DNA from: Fasciola hepatica
Lineage: Eukaryota; Platyhelminthes; Trematoda; Plagiorchiida; Fasciolidae
Direction: 5' to 3'
Length of the DNA stretch: 64,000 bases
NCBI GenBank assembly: GCA_948099385.1
Contig: CANUEZ040000191.1
Coordinates: 2,170,001-2,234,000 of the forward strand
The position numbers were made by a program, and so were the translations under genes. Position 1 is the first letter of the stretch. Each line of letters opens with the position of its first letter. Under the pieces are notes generated by a model that saw nothing but the letters and a program-made list of their open reading frames with translations, was not told where the DNA came from and ran no database searches. This document shows, in pieces, positions 1 through 12,325 of this stretch.

Positions 1-425
1 GCGAGAATTTGGTTGTTACCGTTCAAAGCGAAAGCGAAAGCCGAATCCGATTTGGGGATTGTGCTATATCATGTAGTGTATATGTTGAACAAAGCGTTCA
101 GACCCATATCGGATAGCCTTGTGGTTTGGATGTTCGAGTGACATTCGTTCACCCCAACCCTTGTTCGTGTCCCCGTGTGGGCTCTGTCCATGTGCAATGC
201 TCATGATTCCCTTAGCGGATCAAACAGCTGTACAGTGCTTCCATCATTTTCAATGGTCAGTTCAGTGTTCAAGCTGCATGGAGAATCATATTATACAAAT
301 CTACTCTGCTACTGCTCTATTGCATTGTATGAGCAATCTGTGTGGGGATTGTTCATAAGGGAATGCCTTGGTTTTACTTAGGCCCATAAATAGAGAAGTG
401 ATGGAACATAGGATTGGATCGGTGT
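1..425 (+). repeat. Reference satellite unit (unit 0), internal layout
   Basis: This unit serves as the coordinate frame. Offsets 1-118 form a variable linker, including a short AGCGAA-type purine repeat at 26-40 and an inverted repeat TGAAC/GTTCA at 86-90 and 96-100. Offsets 119-220 form a middle part carrying most diagnostic substitutions. It holds three TTCG motifs at 133, 144 and 164 and a C-rich stretch at 152-174. Offsets 221-425 are the most conserved part: a perfect 8-bp palindrome ACAGCTGT at 224-231, a weak stem ATTGC/GCAAT at 319-323 and 333-337, and GGCCCATAAATAG at 381-393. Composition by hand count is 188 G+C of 425. Short reading frames exist but begin mostly at TTG or GTG, and the unit length is not a multiple of three. 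I therefore treat the unit as non-coding. Confidence 0.9.
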
Positions 426-850
426 GCGAGAATTTGGTTGTTACCGTTCAAAGCGAAAGCGAAAGCCGAATCCGATTTGGGGATTGTGCTATATCATGTA
501 TTGTATATGTTGAACAAAGCGTTGAGACCCATATCAGATAGCCTTGTGGTTTGGGTGTTCGTGTGACATTCGTTCACCCCAATCCTTGTTCGTGTCCACG
601 TGTAGGCTCTGTCCATGTGCAATGCTCATGATTCCCTTAGCGGATCAAACATCTGTACAGTGCTTCCATCATTTTCAATGGTCAGTTCAGTGTTCAAGCT
701 GCATGGAGAATCATATTATACAAATCTACTCTGCTACTGCTCTATTGCATTGTATGAGCAATCTGTGTGGGGATTGTTCATAAGGGAATGCCTTGGTTTT
801 ACTTAGGCCCATAAATAGAGAAGTGATGGAACATAGGATTGGATCGGTGT

Positions 851-2550
851 GCGAGAATTTCATTGTTACCGTTCAAAGCGACAGCGAAAGCCGAATCCGA
901 TTTGGGGATTGTGCTATATCATGTAGTGTATATGTTGAACAAAGCGTTGAGACCCATATCGGATAGCCTTGTGGTTTGGGTGTTCGACTGACATTCGTTC
1001 ACCCCAACCCTTGTTCGTGTGCCAGTGTGGGCTCCGACCATGTGCAATGCTCATTATTCCCTTAGCGGATCAAACAGCTGTACAGTGCTTCCATCATTTT
1101 CAATGGTCAGTTCAGTGTTCAAGCTGCATGGAGAATCATATTATACAAATCTACTCTGCTACTGCTCTATTGCATTGTATGAGCAATCTGTGTGGGGATT
1201 GTTCATAAGGGAATGCCTTGGTTTTACTTAGGCCCATAAATAGAGAAGTGATGGAACATAGGATTGGATCGGTGTGCGAGAATTTGGTTGTTACCGTTCA
1301 AAGCGAAAGCGAAAGCCGAATCCGATTTGGGGATTGTGCTATATCATGTAGTGTATATGTTGAACAAAGCTTTGAGACCCATATCAGATAGCCTTGTGGT
1401 TTGGGTGTTCGACTGACATTCGTTCACCCCAATCCTTGTTCGTGTCCCCGTGTGGGCTCCGTCCATGTGCAATGCTCATGATTCCCTTAGCGGATCAAAC
1501 AGCTCTACAGTGCTTCCATCATTTTCAATGGTCAGTTCAGTGTTCAAGCTGCATGGAGAATCATATTATACAAATGTACTCTGCTACTGCTCTATTGCAT
1601 TGTATGAGCAATCTGTGTGGGGATTGTTCATAAGGGAATGCCTTGGTTTTACTTAGGCCCATAAATAGAGAAGTGGTGGAACATAGGATTGGATCGGTGT
1701 GCGAGAATTTGGTTATTACCGTTCAAAGCGAAAGCGAAAGCCGAATCCATTTAGGGGATTGTGCTATATCATGTATTGTATATGTTGAACAAAGCGTTCA
1801 GACCCATATCGGATAGCCTTGTGGTTTGGATGTTCGAGTGACAATCGTTCACCCCAACCCTTGTTCGTGTCCTCGTGTGGGCTCTGTCCATGTGCAATGC
1901 TCATGATTCCTTTAGCGGATCAAACAGCTGTACAGTGCTTCCATCATTTTCAATGGTCAGTTCAGTGTTCAAGCTGCATGGAGAATCATATTATACAAAT
2001 GTACTCTGCTACTGCTCTATTGCATTGTATGAGCAATCTGTGTGGGGATTGTTCATAAGGGAATGCCTTGGTTTTAATTAGGCCCATAAATAGAGAAGTG
2101 ATGGAACATAGGATTGGATCGGTGTGCGAAAATTTGATTGTTACCGTAAAAAGCCAATGCGAAAACCGAAGCCAATTTGGGGATTGTGCTATATCATGTA
2201 GTGTATATTTTGAACAAAGCGTTGAGACCCATATCGGATAGCCTTGTGGTTTGGGTGTTCGACTGACATTCGTTCACCCCAACCCTTGTTCGTGTGCCAG
2301 TGTGGGCTCCGACCATGTGCAATGCTCATTATTCCCTTAGCGGATCAAACAGCTGTACAGTGCTTCCATCATTTTCAATGGTCAGTTCAGTGTTCAAGCT
2401 GCATGGAGAATCATATTATACAAATCTACTCTGCTACTGCTCTATTGCATTGTATGAGCAATCTGTGTGGGGATTGTTCATAAGGGAATGCCTTGGTTTT
2501 ACTTAGGCCCATAAATAGAGAAGTGATGGAACATAGGATTGGATCGGTGT
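851..2550 (+). repeat. 4-unit local HOR, copy 1 (units 2-5)
   Basis: Units 2, 3, 4 and 5 are matched one for one by units 6, 7, 8 and 9. Diagnostic pairs are unit 3/7 (HindIII site AAGCTT from T96, with T158), unit 4/8 (A144 with a modified TTAGGGG linker) and unit 5/9 (the linker with A23, A24, C30, T33, G46 and T84). Copies differ by a few substitutions, such as CAGCTCT in unit 3 against CATCTGT in unit 7. Period 1,700 bp. Confidence 0.85.
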
Positions 2551-4250
2551 GCGAGAATTTGATTGTTACCGTTCAAAGCGAAAGCGAAAGCCGAATCCGA
2601 TTTGGGGATTGTGCTATATCATGTATTGTATATGTTGAACAAAGCGTTCAGACCCATATCGGATAGCCTTGTGGTTTGGGTGTTCGACTGACATTCGTTC
2701 ACCCCAACCCTTGTTCGTGTGCCAGTGTGGGCTCCGACCATGTGCAATGCTCATTATTCCCTTAGCGGATCAAACAGCTGTACAGTGCTTCCATCATTTT
2801 CAATGGTCAGTTCAGTGTTCAAGCTGCATGGAGAATCATATTATACAAATCTACTCTGCTACTGCTCTATTGCATTGTATGAGCAATCTGTGTGGGGATT
2901 GTTCATAAGGGAATGCCTTGGTTTTACTTAGGCCCATAAATAGAGAAGTGATGGAACATAGGATTGGATCGGTGTGCGAGAATTTGGTTGTTACCGTTCA
3001 AAGCGAAAGCGAAAGCCGAATCCGATTTGGGGATTGTGCTATATCATGTAGTGTATATGTTGAACAAAGCTTTGAGACCCATATCAGATAGCCTTGTGGT
3101 TTGGGTGTTCGACTGACATTCGTTCACCCCAATCCTTGTTCGTGTCCCCGTGTGGGCTCCGTCCATGTGCAATGCTCATGATTCCCTTAGCGGATCAAAC
3201 ATCTGTACAGTGCTTCCATCATTTTCAATGGTCAGTTCAGTGTTCAAGCTGCATGGAGAATCATATTATACAAATGTACTCTGCTACTGCTCTATTGCAT
3301 TGTATGAGCAATCTGTGTGGGGATTGTTCATAAGGGAATGCCTTGGTTTTACTTAGGCCCATAAATAGAGAAGTGATGGAACATAGGATTGGATCGGTGT
3401 GCGAGAATTTGGTTATTACCGTTCAAAGCGAAAGCGAAAGCCGAATCCAATTAGGGGATTGTGCTATATCATGTATTGTATATGTTGAACAAAGCGTTCA
3501 GACCCATATCGGATAGCCTTGTGGTTTGGATGTTCGAGTGACAATCGTTCACCCCAACCCTTGTTCGTGTCCTCGTGTGGGCTCTGTCCATGTGCAATGC
3601 TCATGATTCCTTTAGCGGATCAAACAGCTGTACAGTGCTTCCATCATTTTCAATGGTCAGTTCAGTGTTCAAGCTGCATGGAGAATCATATTATACAAAT
3701 GTACTCTGCTACTGCTCTATTGCATTGTATGAGCAATCTGTGTGGGGATTGTTCATAAGGGAATGCCTTGGTTTTAATTAGGCCCATAAATAGAGAAGTG
3801 ATGGAACATAGGATTGGATCGGTGTGCGAGAAATTGATTGTTACCGTAAAAAGCCAATGCGAAAACCGAAGCCAATTTGGGGATTGTGCTATATCATGTA
3901 TTGTATATTTTGAACAAAGCGTTGAGACCCATATCGGATAGCCTTGTGGTTTGGGTGTTCGACTGACATTCGTTCACCCCAACCCTTGTTCGTGTGCCAG
4001 TGTGGGCTCCGACCATGTGCAATGCTCATTATTCCCTTAGCGGATCAAACAGCTGTACAGTGCTTCCATCATTTTCAATGGTCAGTTCAGTGTTCAAGCT
4101 GCATGGAGAATCATATTATACAAATCTACTCTGCTACTGCTCTATTGCATTGTATGAGCAATCTGTGTGGGGATTGTTCATAAGGGAATGCCTTGGTTTT
4201 ACTTAGGCCCATAAATAGAGAAGTGATGGAACATAGGATTGGATCGGTGT
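2551..4250 (+). repeat. 4-unit local HOR, copy 2 (units 6-9)
   Basis: Second copy of the 1,700-bp block. It is followed by unit 10, which again starts like unit 6 (A12, T76 in the linker) but carries a body that switches from body 1 (ACCAG at 171-175) to the ordinary form by offset 185. The duplication may therefore have had a further partial copy. Confidence 0.85.
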
Positions 4251-7200
4251 GCGAGAATTTGATTGTTACCGTTCAAAGCGAAAGCGAAAGCCGAATCCGA
4301 TTTGGGGATTGTGCTATATCATGTATTGTATATGTTGAACAAAGCGTTCAGACCCATATCGGATAGCCTTGTGGTTTGGGTGTTCGACTGACATTCGTTC
4401 ACCCCAACCCTTGTTCGTGTACCAGTGTGGGCTCTGTCCATGTGCAATGCTCATGATTCCCTTAGCGGATCAAACAGCTGTACAGTGCTTCCATAATTTT
4501 CAATGGTCAGTTCAGTGTTCAAGCTGCATGGAGAATCATATTATACAAATCTACTCTGCTACTGCTCTATTGCATTGTATGAGCAATCTGTGTGGGGATT
4601 GTTCATAAGGGAATGCCTTGGTTTTAATTAGGCCCATAAATAGAGAAGTGATGGAACATAGGATTGGATCGGTGTGCGAGAATTTGGTTGTTACCGTTCA
4701 AAGCCAAAGCGAAAGCCGAATCCGATTTGGGGATTGTGCTATATCATGTAGTGTATATGTTGAACAAAGCGTTCAGACCCATATCGGATAGCCTTGTGGT
4801 TTGGATGTTCGAGTGACATTCGTTCACCCCAACCCTTGTTCGCGTCCCCGTGTGGGCTCTGTCCATGTGCAATTGTCATGATTCCCTTAGCGGATCAAAC
4901 AGCTGTACAGTGCTTCCATCATTTTCAATGGTCAGTTCAGTGTTCAAGCTGCATGGAGAATCATATTATACAAATCTACTCTGCTACTGCTCTATTGCAT
5001 TGTATGAGCAATCTGTGTGGGGATTCTTCATAAGGGAATGCCTTGGTTTTACTTAGGCCCATAAATAGAGAAGTGATGGAACATAGGATTGGATCGGTGT
5101 GCGAGAATTTGGTTGTTACCGTTCAAAGCGAAAGCGAAAGCCAAATCCAATTTGGGGATTGTGCTATATCATGTAGTGTATATGTTGAACAAAGCGTTCA
5201 GACCCATATCGGTTAGCCTTGTGGTTTGGGTGTTCGTGTGACATTCGTTCACCCCAACCCTTGTTCGTGTGCCAGTGTGGGCTCCGACCATGTGCAATGC
5301 TCATTATTCCCTTAGCGGATCAAACAGCTGTACAGTGCTTCCATCATTTTCAATGGTCAGTTCAGTGTTCAAGCTGCATGGAGAATCATATTATACAAAT
5401 CTACTCTGCTACTGCTCTATTGCATTGTATGAGCAATCTGTGTGGGGATTGTTCATAAGGGAATGCCTTGGTTTTACTTAGGCCCATAAATAGAGAAGTG
5501 ATGGAACATAGGATTGGATCGGTGTGCGAGAATTTGATTGTTACCGTTCAAAGCGAAAGCGAAAGCCGAATCCGATTTGGGGATTGTGCTATATCATGTA
5601 GTGTATATGTTGAACAAAGCGTTGAGACCCATATCAGATAGCCTTGTGGTTTGGGTGTTCGACTGACATTCGTTCACCCCAACCCTTGTTCGTGTGCCAG
5701 TGTGGGCTCCGACCATGTGCAATGCTCATTATTCCCTTAGCGGATCAAACAGCTGTACAGTGCTTCCATCATTTTCAATGGTCAGTTCAGTGTTCAAGCT
5801 GCATGGAGAATCATATTATACAAATCTACTCTGCTACTGCTCTATTGCATTGTATGAGCAATCTGTGTGGGGATTGTTCATAAAGGAATGCCTTGGTTTT
5901 ACTGAGGCCCATAAATAGAGAAGTGATGGAACATAGGATTGGATCGGTGTGCGAGAATTTGGTTGTTACCGTTCAAAGCGAAAGCGAAAGCCGAATCCGA
6001 TTTGGGGATTGTGCTATATCATGTAGTGTATATGTTGAACAAAGCGTTGAGACCCATATCAGATAGCCTTGTGGTTTGGGTGTTCGACTGACATTCGTTC
6101 ACCCCAATCCTTGTTCGTGTCCCCGTGTGGGCTCCGTCCATGTGCAATGCTCATGATTCCCTTAGCGGATCAAACAGCTGTACAGTGCTTCCATCATTTT
6201 CAATGGTCACTTCAGTGTTCAAGCTGCATGGAGAATCATATTATACAAATCTACTCTGCTACTGCTCTATTGCATTGTATGAGCAATCTGTGTGGGGATT
6301 CTTCATAAGGGAATGCCTTGGTTTTAATTAGGCCCATAAATAGAGAAGTGATGGAACATAGGATTGGATCGGTGTGCGAGAATTTGGTTGTTACCGTTCA
6401 AAGCCAAAGCGAAATCCGAATCCAATTTGGGGATTGTGCTATATCATGTAGTGTATATGTTGAACAAAGCGTTCAGACCCATATCGGATAGCCTTGTGGT
6501 TTGGATGTTCGAGTGACAATCGTTCACCCCAACCCTTGTTCGTGTCCCCGTGTGGGCTCTGTCCATGTGCAATGCTCATGATTCCTTTAGCGGATCAAAC
6601 ATCTGTACAGTGCTTCCATCATTTTCAATGGTCAGTTCAGTGTTCAAGCTGCATGGAGAATCATATTATACAAATCTACTCTGCTACTGCTCTATTGCAT
6701 TGTATGAGCAATCTGTGTGGGGATTGTTCATAAGGGAATGCCTTGGTTTTACTTAGGCCCATAAATAGAGAAGTGATGGAACATAGGATTGGATCGGTGT
6801 GCGAGAATTTGGTTATTACCGTTCAAAGCGAAAGCGAAAGCCGAATCCAATTTGGGGATTGTGCTATATCATGTAGTGTATATGTTGAACAAAGCGTTCA
6901 GACCCATATCGGATAGCCTTGTGGTTTGGATGTTCGACTGACATTCGTTCACCCCAACCCTTGTTCGTGTCCTCGTGTGGGCTCTGTCCATGTGCAATGC
7001 TCATGATTCCTTTAGCGGATCAAACAGCTGTACAGTGCTTCCATCATTTTCAATGGTCAGTTCAGTGTTCAAGCTGCATGGAGAATCATATTATACAAAT
7101 CTACTCTGCTACTGCTCTATTGCATTGTATGAGCAATCTGTGTGGGGATTGTTCATAAGGGAATGCCTTGGTTTTACTTAGGCCCATAAATAGAGAAGTG

Positions 7201-8925
7201 ATGGAACATAGGATTGGATCGGTGTGCGAGAATTTGGTTGTTACCGTTCAAAGCGAAAGCGAAAGCCGAATCCAATTTGGGGATTGTGCTATATCATGTA
7301 GTGTATATGTTGAACAAAGCTTTGAGACCCATATCGGTTAGCCTTGTGGTTTGGGTGTTCGTGTGACATTCGTTCACCCCAACCCTTGTTCGTGTCCCCG
7401 TGTGGGCTCTGTCCATGTGCAATGCTCATGATTCCCTTAGCGGATCAAACAGCTGTACAGTGCTTCCATCATTTTCAATGGTCAGTTCAGTGTTCAAGCT
7501 GCATGGAGAATCATATTATACAAATCTACTCTGCTACTGCTGTATTGCATTGTATGAGCAATCTGTGTGGGGATTGTTCATAAGGGAATGCCTTGGTTTT
7601 ACTTAGGCCCATAAATGGAGAAGTGATGGAACATAGGATTGGATCGGTGTGCGAGAATTTGATTGTTACCGTTCAAAGCGAAAGCGAAAGCCGAATCCAA
7701 TTTGGGGATTGTGCCATATCATGTAGTGTATATGTTGAACAAAGCGTTGAGACCCATATCAGATAGCCTTGTGGTTTGGGTGTTCGACTGACATTCGTTC
7801 ACCCCAACCCTTGTTCGTGTGCCAGTGTGGGCTCCGACCATGTGCAATGCTCATTATTCCCTTAGCGGATCAAACAGCTGTACAGTGCTTCCATCATTTT
7901 CAATGGTCACTTCAGTGTTCAAGCTGCATGGAGAATCATATTATACAAATCTACTCTGCTACTGCTCTATTGCATTGTATGAGCAATCTGTGTGGGGATT
8001 GTTCATAAGGGAATGCCTTGGTTTTACTTAGGCCCATAAATAGAGAAGTGATGGAACATAGGATTGGATCGGTGTGCGAGAATTTGGTTGTTACCGTTCA
8101 AAGCCAAAGCGAAAGCCGAATCCGATTTGGGGATTGTGCTATATCATGTATTGTATATGTTGAACAAAGCGTTCAGACCCATATCAGAAAGCCTTGTGGT
8201 TTGGGTGTTCGACTGACATTCGTTCACCCCAATCCTTTTTCGTGTCCCCGTGTGGGCTCTGTCCATGTGCAATGCTCATGATTCCCTTAGCGGATCAAAC
8301 AGCTGTACAGTGCTTCCATCATTTTCAATGGTCAGTTCAGTGTTCAAGCTGCATGGAGAATCATATTATACAAATCTACTCTGCTACTGCTCTATTGCAT
8401 TGTATGAGCAATCTGTGTGGGGATTGTTCATAAGGGAATGCCTTGGTTTTAATTAGGCCCATAAATAGAGAAGTGATGGAACATAGGATTGGATCGGTGT
8501 GCGAGAATTTGGTTGTTACCGTAAAAAGCCAATGCGAAAACCGAAGCCAATTTGGGGATTGTGCTATATCATGTAGTGTATATTTTGAACAAAGCGTTCA
8601 GACCCATATCGGATAGCCTTGTGGTTTGGGTGTTCGACTGACATTCGTTCACCCCAACCCTTGTTCGTGTCCCCGTGTGGGCTCTGTCCATGTGCAATGC
8701 TCATGATTCCCTTAGCGGATCAAACAGCTGTACAGTGCTTCCATCATTTTCAATGGTCAGTTCAGTGTTCAAGCTGCATGGAGAATCATATTATACAAAT
8801 CTACTCTGCTACTGCTCTATTGCATTGTATGAGCAATCTGTGTGGGGATTGTTCATAAGGGAATGCCTTGGTTTTACTTAGGCCCATAAATAGAGAAGTG
8901 ATGGAACATAGGATTGGATCGGTGT
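4251..8925 (+). repeat. Irregular satellite units 10-20
   Basis: Eleven units with no repeated order beyond the body-1 / T158 / A144 series at units 13-15. Notable singles: unit 11 has GCGTCC at 166-171, a changed AATTGTCATG segment and GATTCTTC near 348; unit 13 has CATAAAGG and ACTGAGG; unit 14 shares GATTCTTC and C260; unit 17 has a HindIII site, GTATTGC at 317 and AAATGGAG; unit 19 has CAGAAAGCC in place of CAGATAGCC; unit 20 has the linker with A23, A24, C30 and T33. Confidence 0.8.
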
Positions 8926-10625
8926 GCGAGAATTTGGTTGTTACCGTTCAAAGCGAAAGCGAAAGCCGAATCCGATTTGGGGATTGTGCTATATCATGTA
9001 TTGTATATATTGAACAAAGCGTTGAGACCCATATCAGATAGCCTTGTGGTTTGGGTGTTCGACTGACATTCGTTCACCCCAACCCTTGTTCGTGTCCCCG
9101 TGTGGGCTCTGTCCATGTGCAATGCGCATGATTCCCTTAGCGGATCAAACAGCTGTACAGTGCTTCCATCATTTTCAATGGTCAGTTCAGTGTTCACGCT
9201 GCATGGAGAATCATATTATACAAATGTACTCTGCTACTGCTCTATTGCATTGTATGAGCAATCTGTGTGGGGATTGTTCATGAGGGAATGCCTTGGTTTT
9301 AATTAGGCCCATAAATAGAGAAGTGATGGAACATAGGATTCGATCGGTGTGCGAAAATTTGATTGTTACCGTACAATGCCAATGCGAAAACCGAAGCCAA
9401 TTTGGGGATTGTGCTATATCATGTAGTGAATATTTTGAACAAAGCGTTCAGACCCATATCGGATAGCCTTGTGGTTTGGGTGTTCGACTGACATTCGTTC
9501 ACCCCAACCCTTGTTCGTGTCCCCGTGTGGGCTCTGTCCATGTGCAATGCTCATGATTCCCTTAGCGGATCAAACAGCTGTACAGTGCTTCCATCATTTT
9601 CAATGGTCAGTTCAGTGTTCAAGCTGCATGGAGAATCATATTATACAAATGTACTCTGCTACTGCTCTATTGCATTGTATGAGCAATCTGTGTGGGGATT
9701 GTTCATAAGGGAATGCCTTGGTTTTAATTAGGCCCATAAATAGAGAAGTGATGGAACATAGGATTGGATCGGTGTGCGAGAATTTGGTTGTTACCGTTCA
9801 AAGCGAAAGCGAAAGCCGAATCCAATTTGGGGATTGTGCTATATCATGTAGTGTATATGTTGAACAAAGCGTTGAGACCCATATCGGATAGCCTTGTGGT
9901 TTGGATGTTCGAGTGACATTCGTTCACACCAACCCTTGTTCGTGTCCCCGTGTGGGCTCTGTCCATGTGCAATGCTCATGATTCCCTTAGCGGATCAAAC
10001 AGCTGTACAGTGCTTCCATCATTTTCAATGGTCACTTCAGTGTTCAAGCTGCATGGAGAATCATATTATACAAATGTACTCTGCTACTGCTCTATTGCAT
10101 TGTATGAGCAATCTGTGTGGGGATTGTTCATGAGGGAATGCCTTGGTTTTAATTAGGCCCATAAATAGAGAAGTGATGGAACATAGGATTCGATCGGTGT
10201 GCGAAAATTTGATTGTTACCGTAAAAAGCCAATGCGAAAACCGAAGCCAATTTGGGGATTGTGCTATATCATGTAGTGAATATTTTGAACAAAGCGTTGA
10301 GACCCATATCAGATAGCCTTGTGGTTTGGGTGTTCGACTGACATTCGTTCACCCCAACCCTTGTTCGTGTCCCCGTGTGGGCTCTGTCCATGTGCAATGC
10401 TCATGATTCCCTTAGCGGATCAAACAGCTGTACAGTGCTTCCATCATTTTCAATGGTCAGTTCAGTGTTCAAGCTGCATGGAGAATCATATTATACAAAT
10501 GTACTCTGCTACTGCTCTATTGCATTGTATGAGCAATCTGTGTGGGGATTGTTCATAAGGGAATGCCTTGGTTTTACTTAGGCCCATAAATAGAGAAGTG
10601 ATGGAACATAGGATTGGATCGGTGT
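8926..10625 (+). repeat. 2-unit (850-bp) alternation, units 21-24
   Basis: Units 21 and 23 share a tail found nowhere else (CATGAGGG at 354-361 and GATTCGATCGG near 413). Units 22 and 24 share the linker with A5, A12, A23, C30, T33, A40, G46 and TAGTGAATATTTTG. The pair order 21-22 / 23-24 is therefore a local dimeric HOR. Unit 23 already carries the F marks A153 and C260. Confidence 0.8.
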
Positions 10626-12325
10626 GCGAGAATTTGGTTGTTACCGTTTAAAGCCAAAGCGAAAGCCGAATCCAATTTGGGGATTGTGCTATATCATGTA
10701 GTGTATATGTTGAACAAAGCGTTGAGACCCATATCGGATAGCCTTGTGGTTTGGATGTTCGAGTGACATTCGTTAACACCAACCCTTGTTCGTGTCCCCG
10801 TGTGGGCTCTGTCCATGTGCAATGCTCATGATTCCCTTAGCGGATCAAACAGCTGTACAGTGCTTCCATCATTTTCAATGGTCACTTCAGTGTTCAAGCT
10901 GCATGGAGAATCATATTATACAAATGTACTCTGCTACTGCTCTATTGCATTGTATGAGCAATCTGTGTGGGGATTGTTCATAAGGGAATGCCTTGGTTTT
11001 ACTTAGGCCCATAAATAGAGAAGTGATGGAACATAGGATTGGATCGGTGTGCGAGAATTTGGTTGTTACCGTTCAAAGCCAAAGCGAAAGCCGAATCCAA
11101 TTTGGGGATTGTGCTATATCATGAATTGTATATGTTGAACAAAGCTTTGAGACCCATATCAGATAGCCTTGTGGTTTGGGTGTTCGTGTGACATTCGTTC
11201 ACCCCAACCCTTGTTCGTGTCCCCGTGTGGGCTCTGTCCATGTGCAATGCTCATGATTCCCTTAGCGGATCAAACAGCTGTACAGTGCTTCCATCATTTT
11301 CAATGGTCAGTTCAGTGTTCAAGCTGCATGGAGAATCATATTATACAAATGTACTCTGCTACTGCTCTATTGCATTGTATGAGCAATCTGTGTGGGGATT
11401 GTTCATAAGGGAATGCCTTGGTTTTACTTAGGCCCATAAATAGAGAAGTGATGGAACATAGGATTGGATCGGTGTGCGAGAATTTGGTTGTTACCGTTCA
11501 AAGCGAAAGCGAAAGCCGAATCCGATTTGGGGATTGTGCTATATCATGAATTGTATATGTTGAACAAAGCGTTCAGACCCATATCGGATAGCCTTGTGGT
11601 TTGGATGTTCGAGTGACATTCGTTCACCCCAACCCTTGTTCGTGTCCCCGTGTGGGCTCTGTCCATGTGCAATGCTCATGATTCCCTTAGCGGATCAAAC
11701 AGCTGTACAGTGCTTCCATCATTTTCAATGGTCAGTTCAGTGTTCAAGCTGCATGGAGAATCATATTATACAAATGTACTCTGCTACTGCTCTATTGCAT
11801 TGTATGAGCAATCTGTGTGGGGATTGTTCATAAGGGAATGCCTTGGTTTTACTTAGGCCCATAAATAGAGAAGTGATGGAACATAGGATTGGATCGGTGT
11901 GCGAGAATTTGGTTGTTACCGTTCAAAGCGAAAGCGAAAGCCGAATCCAATTTGGGGATTGTGCTATATCATGAATTGTATATGTTGAACAAAGCGCTGA
12001 GACCCATATCGGTTAGCCTTGTGGTTTGGGTGTTCGTGTGACATTCGTTCACCCCAACCCTTGTTCGTGTCCCCGTGTAGGCTCTGTCCATGTGCAATGC
12101 TCATGATTCCCTTAGCGGATCAAACAGCTGTACAGTGCTTCCATCATTTTCAATGGTCAGTTCAGTGTTCAAGCTGCATGGAGAATCATATTATACAAAT
12201 CTACTCTGCTACTGCTCTATTGCATTGTATGAGCAATCTGTGTGGGGATTGTTCATAAGGGAATGCCTTGGTTTTACTTAGGCCCATAAATAGAGAAGTG
12301 ATGGAACATAGGATTGGATCGGTGT
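10626..12325 (+). repeat. Units 25-28: first F-G-I-J run
   Basis: Unit 25 is F-like, with an extra C-to-A change giving GTTAACACC at 147-155 and C260. Unit 26 has the G marks A74, T76 and T96, unit 27 is a typical I and unit 28 a typical J. The order resembles the F-G-H-I-J section of the 13-unit HOR but without H, so these units look like a precursor or an out-lying fragment of zone 2. Confidence 0.8.

Noticed and set aside
101..111. Plant snRNA upstream element (GACCCATATCG, 9 of 11 to RTCCCACATCG)
   Set aside because: No TATA box at the required distance downstream (the TATA-like motif is about 280 bp away), no snRNA sequence follows, and many units carry CCCCTATC or ATATCAG instead.
130..141. 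tRNA-like B box (GTTCGA) suggesting a SINE origin
   Set aside because: Only some types have GTTCGA (others GTTCGT). The rest of the B box does not fit and no A box lies at a suitable distance.
133..175. CENP-B box
   Set aside because: TTCG and CCCG half-motifs are present at 133-175, but neither strand gives the required spacing of essential bases.
54..352. Ancient internal duplication of the unit (GGGGATTGT at 54 and 344, CCCATA at 103 and 383, GCCTTG at 116 and 365)
   Set aside because: The offsets between copies differ (290, 280, 249) and the order is not colinear, so chance short matches are more likely.
119..358. A 79-codon open frame repeated in nearly every unit, with an overlapping 63-74-codon frame
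   Set aside because: Starts are mostly TTG or GTG. The unit length (425) is not a multiple of three, so the frame cannot continue through the array. Differences between units change amino acids freely with no third-position bias. The frames recur only because the DNA repeats.
2126..2215. Spliced-leader gene array: CCGAAGCCAATTTGG resembles the dinoflagellate leader, and GGTTTTAATTAGG resembles nematode SL1
   Set aside because: Matches are short and imperfect, occur in minority variants only, and are not followed by a splice donor and Sm-type site. The consensus unit matches worse.
8018..8281. 87-codon frame crossing the unit 18/19 boundary
   Set aside because: Caused by a single base change (CAGAAAGCC for CAGATAGCC) that removes a stop. 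No homologous frame elsewhere in the array.
8994..9197. Minus-strand 67-codon frame
   Set aside because: Appears only in unit 21 through private substitutions and is not kept in other units.
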